This document shows positions 51,051-56,140 of a stretch of DNA of 56,140 bases, piece by piece (position 1 is the first letter of the stretch; the number at the start of each line of letters is the position of its first letter). The position numbers were made by a program, and so were the translations under genes. The notes under the pieces were generated by a model, which was not told the DNA's origin, made no database searches, and saw only the letters and a program-made list of their open reading frames with translations. Source of the stretch: Oscillospiraceae bacterium (GTDB lineage Bacteria > Bacillota > Clostridia > Oscillospirales > Ruminococcaceae). Location of the stretch: the NCBI GenBank assembly GCA_900768105.1, contig CAAGBQ010000132.1, positions 1 to 56,140 of the forward strand. Direction: 5' to 3'.

Positions 51051-53143
51051 AAAATTCAGTAAAAAAGATAACCGCGGTGTCACTTTGCGCGCTGCTTATT
51101 GCCGGAACGGTTGGTGTAACCGCATTTGCGGAAAATAAAGCAGATTCAAAAGGCGAATCCGGCTCGGCAGCGAAAATTGAAGCGGCGGAGACATCTGCCG
51201 ATAGCACTTCTTCCAAAAAAGAAGCAAAAGCGGAATCTGGCGTGAACAAGGATGAAACTGTTTATGTCCTTGTGGATGCGGAAGGTAATACAAAAAAGAT
51301 AATTGTAAGCGATTGGCTTAAAAACGCTGATAAAAGCAATGAAATAAGCGACTATTCGGAACTTGAGAATATTGAAAATGTAAAGGGAAACGAAGAGTAT
51401 ACAATGGGCGGAGATAACACCCGCGTTTGGAGCGCAGACGGAAACGACATTTATTATCAAGGCAATATTGATAAGGAGCTTCCGGTTTCCGTTTCCGTAA
51501 GCTATAAGCTTGACGGAAAAGCGATTGCTCCTTCGGAGCTTTCCGGAAAAAGCGGAAAGGTGTCTATTCGTTATACTTACAAAAACAATCAGTATGAAAT
51601 GAAGGATATTAACGGTAAGCAGGAAAAGATTTATGTTCCTTTTGCAATGCTCACCGGAATTATGCTGGATAATGATGTTTTTACTAATATCGAAGTTTCA
51701 AACGGAAAGATGATAAATGACGGCGACCGTACAACAGTTATCGGAATTGCATTTCCGGGACTTCAATCCGACCTTGGACTTTCCGGCGACAAAATTGAAA
51801 TTCCGGAATATGTGGAAATAACCGCAGATGCAAAAAATTTTGAGCTTACCAATACAGTAACAGTGGCAACAAACGAAATCTTCAGTAAAATGGATTCGGA
51901 AAAAATTGATTCCGCAAATGACCTTGAGAGTTCTCTAGGAACCCTTACCGATGCCATCGCACAGCTTGTGGACGGCTCTTCACAGCTTTATGATGGGCTT
52001 TGCACCTTGCTTGATAAATCAGGTGAACTTATCAGTGGAATTGATAAGCTTGCCGCAGGCGCAAAAGAGCTGAAATCCGGAGCAGGTGAACTTTCAAGCG
52101 GGGCTTCCGAGCTTTCCGGAGGTCTTTCAACACTTGCTGCCAATAATGCACAGCTTAACGGCGGAGCAAAGCAGGTTTTTGAATCGCTGCTTTCTATGGC
52201 GGATGAGCAGCTTTCCGCCGCAGGTCTTGAAGTTCCGAAGCTTACCATAGAAAATTATTCTGCAGTGCTTGATGGCATTATTGCTTCTCTTGATAAAGAC
52301 AGCGTATACAAAAAGGCGTATGATACCGCTCTTGCGGCAGTTACCGAAGAGGTAAACAAAAACAGAGATACAATCTATGCAAAGGTTTATGAGCAGGTTT
52401 GGCCGGTTGTTTATGCACAGGTAAAGGAACAGGCATATGATCAGGTTTTGGAGCAGGTGCTTGCACAGCTTGGCATGACGAAGGAACAGTATGAAGCGGG
52501 CGTTGCAGCAGGAGTTATTACGGAGGAACAGCAGGCGCAGATAAACACCGCAGTTGAAACTTCTCTTACCAAAATTGCAGAGCCGAAGGCAAAAGAGGTT
52601 GCCGAACAGAAAACGGAGGAACAGGTTCAGCTTCTTATTGAGCAAAATATGAATTCTCCGGAGGTACAGGCAAAGATAAATGTGGCTCTTGAAACCGCTG
52701 CTTCCGGTGCAGCAAGCATTGTTTCCCTTAAAATGCAGCTTGACAGCTATAACACTTTTTATACCGGACTTCGTTCCTACACCGCAGGAGTTGCCGAAGC
52801 AAGCAACGGAGCGGGAAAGCTTTCCGGTGGTGCTTCGGAGCTTTATAGCGGTGTTTGCGAGCTTACAGACGGAATTTTTACACTCCAAAAATCCGCACCG
52901 GCACTTGTTGACGGAGTAAAACAACTTAAAGACGGCGCTATGCGCCTTTCCGATGGGCTTAACGAGTTCAATGAGAAGGGTATAGAAAAAATACTCGGGG
53001 CGGCAGGAGACGACCTTGACGGTCTTGCACTGCGCTATAAGGCAATTATCGAGGTTTCCGAAAACTATAAAACATTCGCCGGAATTTCCGACGGTATGGA
53101 TGGTCGGGTAAAGTTTATCTACCGTACAGATGCGATAGAATAA
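51047..53143 (+). CDS. secreted YhgE/Pip-type repeat protein partnering the MMPL transporter
   Basis: A 698-aa exported protein. A signal peptide is clear (ALLIAGTVGVTAFA). A K/E/S-rich linker and a beta-rich region of about 250 residues follow. Next come helical repeats of the form LxxGAxxLxxGA (for example LAAGAKELKSGAGELSSGAS near residue 345 and again near 590). These are typical of the outer part of YhgE/Pip proteins. A long Q/E-rich helical middle lies between them. No C-terminal membrane part is present, unlike full YhgE. The start overlaps the transporter stop, so the two are probably made together. Confidence 0.85.
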   Translation: MKNSVKKITAVSLCALLIAGTVGVTAFAENKADSKGESGSAAKIEAAETSADSTSSKKEAKAESGVNKDETVYVLVDAEGNTKKIIVSDWLKNADKSNEISDYSELENIENVKGNEEYTMGGDNTRVWSADGNDIYYQGNIDKELPVSVSVSYKLDGKAIAPSELSGKSGKVSIRYTYKNNQYEMKDINGKQEKIYVPFAMLTGIMLDNDVFTNIEVSNGKMINDGDRTTVIGIAFPGLQSDLGLSGDKIEIPEYVEITADAKNFELTNTVTVATNEIFSKMDSEKIDSANDLESSLGTLTDAIAQLVDGSSQLYDGLCTLLDKSGELISGIDKLAAGAKELKSGAGELSSGASELSGGLSTLAANNAQLNGGAKQVFESLLSMADEQLSAAGLEVPKLTIENYSAVLDGIIASLDKDSVYKKAYDTALAAVTEEVNKNRDTIYAKVYEQVWPVVYAQVKEQAYDQVLEQVLAQLGMTKEQYEAGVAAGVITEEQQAQINTAVETSLTKIAEPKAKEVAEQKTEEQVQLLIEQNMNSPEVQAKINVALETAASGAASIVSLKMQLDSYNTFYTGLRSYTAGVAEASNGAGKLSGGASELYSGVCELTDGIFTLQKSAPALVDGVKQLKDGAMRLSDGLNEFNEKGIEKILGAAGDDLDGLALRYKAIIEVSENYKTFAGISDGMDGRVKFIYRTDAIE

Positions 53144-53171
53144 TTCCTCCAAAAAATATCTGACCTATAAA

Positions 53172-53224
53172 AAAACAGAACAGCCGCCGCACCAAACTAC
53201 ATGGTGCAGCGGTTGTTCTGTTTT
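53172..53224. terminator. bidirectional terminator between the secreted protein and rubredoxin
   Basis: A long stem of about 23 bp (53172-53194 with 53202-53224) has one G-U pair and one mismatch. T-runs lie on both sides. It serves the two convergent genes. Confidence 0.88.
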
Positions 53225-53376
53225 CATAGTACAAATTTTGATTTGGGAGTACCGCAAAGCGGACAGCGCCATCCTTCCGGAAGCTTTGAAAACCTTGTTC
53301 CCGGATTTATACCTTTTCCGGGCTCGCCTTTGTTTTCATCATAAACATACCCGCAAATTGTGCATCTGTATTTCAT
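53224..53376 (-). CDS. rubredoxin
   Basis: A small iron protein of 50 aa that carries electrons. It starts MKYRCTICGYVYDENKG and contains the second iron site as RCPLCGTPKS, so both CxxCG motifs are intact. The linker GINPGTRFSKLPEGW is the usual one. The ATG is complement of 53374-53376, with GGTGATG upstream. In anaerobic clostridia rubredoxin often helps reduce oxygen or peroxide. No partner oxidoreductase is adjacent. Confidence 0.95.
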   Translation of the reverse strand: MKYRCTICGYVYDENKGEPGKGINPGTRFSKLPEGWRCPLCGTPKSKFVL

Positions 53377-53431
53377 AATCATCACCGAAATATATTATTT
53401 CCGCATAAAGGCAAAAGATACGCGGTTTTGC

Positions 53432-53460
53432 TTGCAAAAATATGAAATGTGGGCTATACT
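53432..53460 (+). promoter_or_regulatory. tgt promoter
   Basis: TTGCAA at 53432-53437 and TATACT at 53455-53460 are 17 bases apart. It is divergent from rubredoxin. Confidence 0.65.
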
Positions 53461-53495
53461 AAATATAATTGACTATATATTTAAAAGAGGTTTTA

Positions 53496-54626
53496 ATGTT
53501 TACTGTATTAAAAACAGAGGGAAAAGCACGCCGGTGCGAGTTTGAAACGGTTCACGGAACGGTTCAGACACCGGCTTTTATGAATGTTGCAACCTGCGGA
53601 GCAATAAAAGGCGGCGTTGCTGCTGAAGATTTGAAGGAGCTTCACTGTCAGGTTGCGCTTTGCAACACATATCATCTTTCGCTGCGGCCGGGCGACCTTG
53701 TTATTAAGGAACTTGGCGGGTTGCATAAATTTATGAATTGGGATAGACCTATTCTTACAGACAGCGGCGGTTTTCAGGTTTTCAGCCTTTCAAAACTTCG
53801 TAAAATAAAAGAGGAGGGCGTTTACTTTCGCAGCCATCTGGACGGACACGCAATTTTTATGGGTCCGGAAGAGTCTATGCAAATTCAGTCCCACCTTGGA
53901 AGTACAATCGCCATGGCGTTTGATGAATGCGTGGAAAACCCCGCGCCGAAATCATATGCGGCGCAGTCTTGCCAGCGCACCGTAAGGTGGCTTGTTCGAT
54001 GCAAAGAAGAGATGGCGCGCCTTAATTCGCTGCCGGATACTATAAATCCTAATCAGATGCTTTTTGGTATAAATCAAGGCTGCACTTTCAGTGATTTGCG
54101 AATTGAGCATATGAAGCAGATTGCGGAGTTGGACCTTGACGGATATGCAATCGGCGGTCTTGCCGTAGGCGAACCGACGCTGGAAATGTACCGCATAATT
54201 GAGGATGTTGAACCATATATGCCATTTGAAAAACCGCGCTATCTTATGGGAGTAGGAACGCCGGTTAACATTCTTGAGGGTGTACACCGCGGAGTTGACC
54301 TTTTTGATTGCGTTATGCCAAGCAGAAACGCCCGCCACGGCACCTTATTTACATGGCAGGGAATCCGCAATCTTAATAACGAAAAATACATCTATGATGA
54401 TGGCCCTGTTGATCCGGAATGCGATTGTCCTACCTGCCGCTTGCACAGCAGAGCATATGTACGCCATCTGCTTCGTGCAAACGAGCTTTTGGCACATCGC
54501 CTTACTGTTCAACACAATCTGTTTTTCTATAACACTCTTATGGAACGCATAAGAGAAGCACTTGATAACGGAACATTTGAGGAATTCTATCAAAAATATG
54601 TGCCTATCCTTGGGAAAAGGATATAA
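53496..54626 (+). CDS. tgt: queuine tRNA-ribosyltransferase (bacterial Tgt)
   Basis: Tgt swaps guanine 34 for preQ1 in GUN-anticodon tRNAs. The 376-aa protein has ILTDSGGFQVFSLS (active-site Asp near residue 89), the substrate loop GGLAVGEP, and LFDCVMPSRNARHG with the nucleophile aspartate. Its zinc site is CDCPTCRLHSRAYVRHLL plus a later histidine. The ATG at 53496 follows GAGG; 9 extra upstream codons are not conserved. Confidence 0.97.
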   Translation: MFTVLKTEGKARRCEFETVHGTVQTPAFMNVATCGAIKGGVAAEDLKELHCQVALCNTYHLSLRPGDLVIKELGGLHKFMNWDRPILTDSGGFQVFSLSKLRKIKEEGVYFRSHLDGHAIFMGPEESMQIQSHLGSTIAMAFDECVENPAPKSYAAQSCQRTVRWLVRCKEEMARLNSLPDTINPNQMLFGINQGCTFSDLRIEHMKQIAELDLDGYAIGGLAVGEPTLEMYRIIEDVEPYMPFEKPRYLMGVGTPVNILEGVHRGVDLFDCVMPSRNARHGTLFTWQGIRNLNNEKYIYDDGPVDPECDCPTCRLHSRAYVRHLLRANELLAHRLTVQHNLFFYNTLMERIREALDNGTFEEFYQKYVPILGKRI

Positions 54627-54632
54627 AAGAAC

Positions 54633-54661
54633 TTGCGCAAAGAGAGAATATGCTTTATAAT
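54633..54661 (+). promoter_or_regulatory. candidate yajC promoter
   Basis: TTGCGC at 54633-54638 and TATAAT at 54656-54661 are 17 bases apart. Confidence 0.6.
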
Positions 54662-54689
54662 AATTCTATACTGTTTTTGGAGGTAAAAA

Positions 54690-55043
54690 ATGACTAATGT
54701 TTATCAACTTCTTACCACAGCGGCAGATACCGCAAGCGGTAACGGCGATGTTTTAAGCAGCATTATAAGTTATGCACCAATAGTTATTGTAATCATTGCG
54801 TTTTATTTTGTGCTCATTCGTCCGCAGCAAAAAAAGGACAAAGAGGATAAGGCAATGAGAGAAAACCTTGATATAGGCGATGAGATAGTCACTGCCGGCG
54901 GAATTATCGGACGCATTGTTTCAATAAAGGATGATACCCTTGTCATTGAAACCGGAAGTGACAGAAGCAAAATTCGCATTACCAAATGGGCTGTTTCTCA
55001 AAATCTTACCGCTGCGGAAGCGGCAAAAAACGCGAAAGCATAA
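54690..55043 (+). CDS. yajC: preprotein translocase subunit YajC
   Basis: YajC is an accessory subunit of the Sec machinery (with SecDF). The 117-aa product has one membrane helix (about residues 27-45), the hallmark YFVLIRPQQKK and the GDEIVTAGGIIGRI beta domain. A GGAGGT site precedes the ATG. tgt followed by yajC is a widely conserved order. Confidence 0.97.
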   Translation: MTNVYQLLTTAADTASGNGDVLSSIISYAPIVIVIIAFYFVLIRPQQKKDKEDKAMRENLDIGDEIVTAGGIIGRIVSIKDDTLVIETGSDRSKIRITKWAVSQNLTAAEAAKNAKA

Positions 55044-55062
55044 TCTGCACACAATTTGAATA

Positions 55063-55113
55063 AAAAATCCCCCTTTTGAATATCCTTTAAACGGATGGCA
55101 AAGGGGGATTTTT
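55063..55113 (+). terminator. yajC terminator stem that contains the next gene's ribosome-binding site
   Basis: A perfect 14-bp stem (55063-55076 with 55100-55113) has a 23-base loop that holds a smaller ATCC/GGAT hairpin. The right arm includes AAGGGGGA, the ribosome-binding site of the next gene, and the T-run that abuts its ATG at 55114. Confidence 0.85.
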
Positions 55114-55491
55114 ATGTCCGAAACAAATGGAGCAAAACTTGCGGTTAGTTCTGCAATAGGCGCGGGAATCGGCGCTTTGTGCGCCGCCGCGATTATATTT
55201 GCAATGGCAGCGGTGCTGGCAATAGGAAATATACCGGCAGCGCTGATAATGCCTTTGGCAACTGCGGCGCTTGCGCTGGGCGGCTTTGCCGCGGGAATTG
55301 CCGCAGCAAAAATGAATAAGAGCAGAGGAATAGTTTGCGGCGCGGTTGCCGGAATAATACTCTTTCTGATTGTTTGGGTAAGCGGCAGTATGATAGGAGA
55401 GGGCGCCTTTGGCGCAGTCACCGCAATAAAAGCGGGAATAATTATACTTGCAGCGGCCTTTGGCGGAATAATCGGCGTGAATAAACAATAA
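55114..55491 (+). CDS. TIGR04086/YrzE-like membrane protein
   Basis: A 125-aa membrane protein with four hydrophobic helices (about residues 10-32, 38-60, 70-90, 98-120), rich in A, G and I. Proteins of this type commonly follow yajC in Firmicutes; the role is unknown. The only ribosome-binding site lies inside the upstream terminator stem. Confidence 0.82.
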   Translation: MSETNGAKLAVSSAIGAGIGALCAAAIIFAMAAVLAIGNIPAALIMPLATAALALGGFAAGIAAAKMNKSRGIVCGAVAGIILFLIVWVSGSMIGEGAFGAVTAIKAGIIILAAAFGGIIGVNKQ

Positions 55492-55525
55492 AAATGAGCA
55501 CCGTTTTTCGGTGCTCATTTTTATT
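55487..55525. terminator. bidirectional terminator before the ABC gene
   Basis: A perfect 17-bp stem (55487-55503 with 55509-55525) and a 5-base loop have A/T-runs on both sides. It separates two convergent genes. Confidence 0.93.
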
Positions 55526-55533
55526 GTCGGTGC

Positions 55534-56127
55534 TCAACTTACAAATTCGCCGTCGCGCATATTCATAACAGTATCTGCCGCCTCGGCAACGGCAGGGTCA
55601 TGAGTGACGATAATAACCAACTTGTTTTCATCATGAGCAAGGCTTTGCAGTATCTCGACGATATTTTTACTGTTTTTACTGTCGAGGTTACCGGTAGGTT
55701 CATCCGCAAGAATTATTTCGCTTCCTGCGGCAAGAGCCCGTGCAATGGCCACGCGCTGCTGCTCTCCGCCGGAAAGCATATTCGGCATACGCTTGAATTG
55801 TTCCTCTTTAAGACCAACTTGCAGCAACCGTTCTTTTGCGGAAGAATTAGCATCTTCTATCGGAAGTTTTTTAATATAAAGCGGATATGCGGCGTTTTCA
55901 AGTACCGTAAGATGTTGGAACAGGTTAAAATTCTGATAAATTACAGAAACATGATTAAGCCGATAATCATCACGGTTTATTTTGGCTGTGGAGCATCCGT
56001 CAAATTCAATTGCACCGCTGCTTGGAATATCAAGTCCGGCAAGCAGTGACAAAAATGTTGTTTTTCCGCTTCCTGAACTGCCCACAAATACCGCCGTACT
56101 TCCTTCTTTTACTTTAAGGGAAATATC
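55534..56127 (-). CDS. ABC transporter ATPase, LolD/MacB-like (N-terminus cut by contig end)
   Basis: This is the ATP-binding subunit of an exporter-type ABC system. Visible are Walker A GSSGSGKTT, the Q-loop region YQNFNLFQHLTVLEN, the signature MLSGGEQQRVAIARAL, Walker B ILADEPTGNLDS and the switch histidine VTHDP. The layout is that of the MacB/FtsE/LolD group, usually paired with an FtsX-like permease. The frame runs past 56085 (SLKVKEGSTAVFV) to the adapter, so the first 20 to 30 residues are missing. Confidence 0.93.
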   Translation of the reverse strand, partial: DISLKVKEGSTAVFVGSSGSGKTTFLSLLAGLDIPSSGAIEFDGCSTAKINRDDYRLNHVSVIYQNFNLFQHLTVLENAAYPLYIKKLPIEDANSSAKERLLQVGLKEEQFKRMPNMLSGGEQQRVAIARALAAGSEIILADEPTGNLDSKNSKNIVEILQSLAHDENKLVIIVTHDPAVAEAADTVMNMRDGEFVS

Positions 56128-56140
56128 AGATCGGAAGAGC
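56128..56140. other. Illumina adapter sequence at contig end
   Basis: The last 13 bases are AGATCGGAAGAGC, the common core of TruSeq adapters. The break in the conserved ABC ATPase at this point agrees with an artefact. Confidence 0.95.

Noticed and set aside
52127..53152. 341-codon minus-strand frame opposite the YhgE-like gene
   Set aside because: Antisense to a protein with clear signal peptide and repeats; composition is unlike a real protein.
1..56140. CRISPR array, insertion sequence or prophage
   Set aside because: No regularly spaced repeats, transposase, integrase or phage structural gene was found on either strand.
1..56140. GTGCTCAA as a Chi or KOPS site
   Set aside because: Copies occur about equally in both orientations relative to genes and strand, whereas Chi and KOPS motifs are strand-skewed.

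Overview
The window reads as a chromosomal contig from a spore-forming, low-GC Firmicute of the class Clostridia, most likely an uncultured gut Oscillospiraceae/Ruminococcaceae-type bacterium (inference). The reasons are a complete spoIIIAA-AH operon followed by a SpoIVFA/SpoIVFB-like pair, yunB, the division cluster YggS-SepF-DivIVA-IleS-LspA-RluD, an endonuclease-type MutL, Shine-Dalgarno sites close to AGGAGG, and frequent GTG/TTG starts. Both ends are cut inside genes: mutS on the left and an ABC-transporter ATPase on the right. The last 13 bases are exactly the Illumina adapter core, so the right edge is an assembly artefact rather than genome.

Layout. 1-5464: mismatch repair (mutS, mutL), miaA and a HlyD-like membrane protein, tightly packed. 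5442-12804: cell division and housekeeping (yggS, sepF, divIVA, ileS, lspA, rluD-like, a Cof-type HAD phosphatase, a ComEA-like HhH protein). 12870-13234: a Phe-Gly-Cys tRNA operon with its own promoter and terminator. 13254-15995: small metabolic genes (cytidine deaminase, asparaginase, alpha/beta hydrolase, isochorismatase-like hydrolase). 16066-21252 (minus): a 1728-aa secreted repeat protein with InlB-type repeats, a DUF4430 domain, near-identical C-terminal repeats and a possible NPATG wall-sorting signal. 21253-21808: a long intergenic region with a strong minus-strand promoter, nested hairpins and a terminator, read as a candidate leader RNA or small RNA. 21809-24514: yunB (minus) and ligA. 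24607-30748: the mother-cell sporulation block spoIIIAA-AH plus the SpoIVFA/SpoIVFB-like pair. 30804-33856: a two-gene radical SAM/DUF2344 unit and rplS with a structured leader. 33962-37445: rbgA (ylqF), rnhB, yraN, an M19 dipeptidase and a metallophosphoesterase. 37564-44830: protein quality control (tig, clpP, clpX, lon), engB and a methyltransferase. 44875-46907 (minus): asd-dapA, the first steps toward lysine, peptidoglycan and dipicolinate. 47035-48060: queA. 48221-53143: TetR regulator, MMPL/RND transporter and a YhgE-like secreted partner. 53224-53376 (minus): a 50-aa rubredoxin. 53496-55491: tgt, yajC and a TIGR04086-type membrane protein. 55534-end (minus): ABC ATPase.

How they fit together: queA and tgt belong to the queuosine pathway. 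tig, clpP, clpX and lon form a folding and degradation cassette. dapA and asd supply diaminopimelate and the dipicolinate needed for spores. The sporulation operon encodes the mother-cell half of the feeding-tube channel and then a pro-sigma-K-type processing pair.

The most interesting non-gene signals are four. (1) A perfect 15-bp hairpin hides the ribosome-binding site of the radical SAM gene only in read-through transcripts, because a good promoter lies so that its own transcripts lack the left arm. (2) The octamer GTGCTCAA/TTGAGCAC occurs at least 29 times where about two are expected. (3) A promoter, junction-like RNA fold and terminator lie upstream of the surface protein. (4) A terminator stem between yajC and the next gene contains that gene's ribosome-binding site. 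No CRISPR array, transposase, integrase or phage gene was seen.
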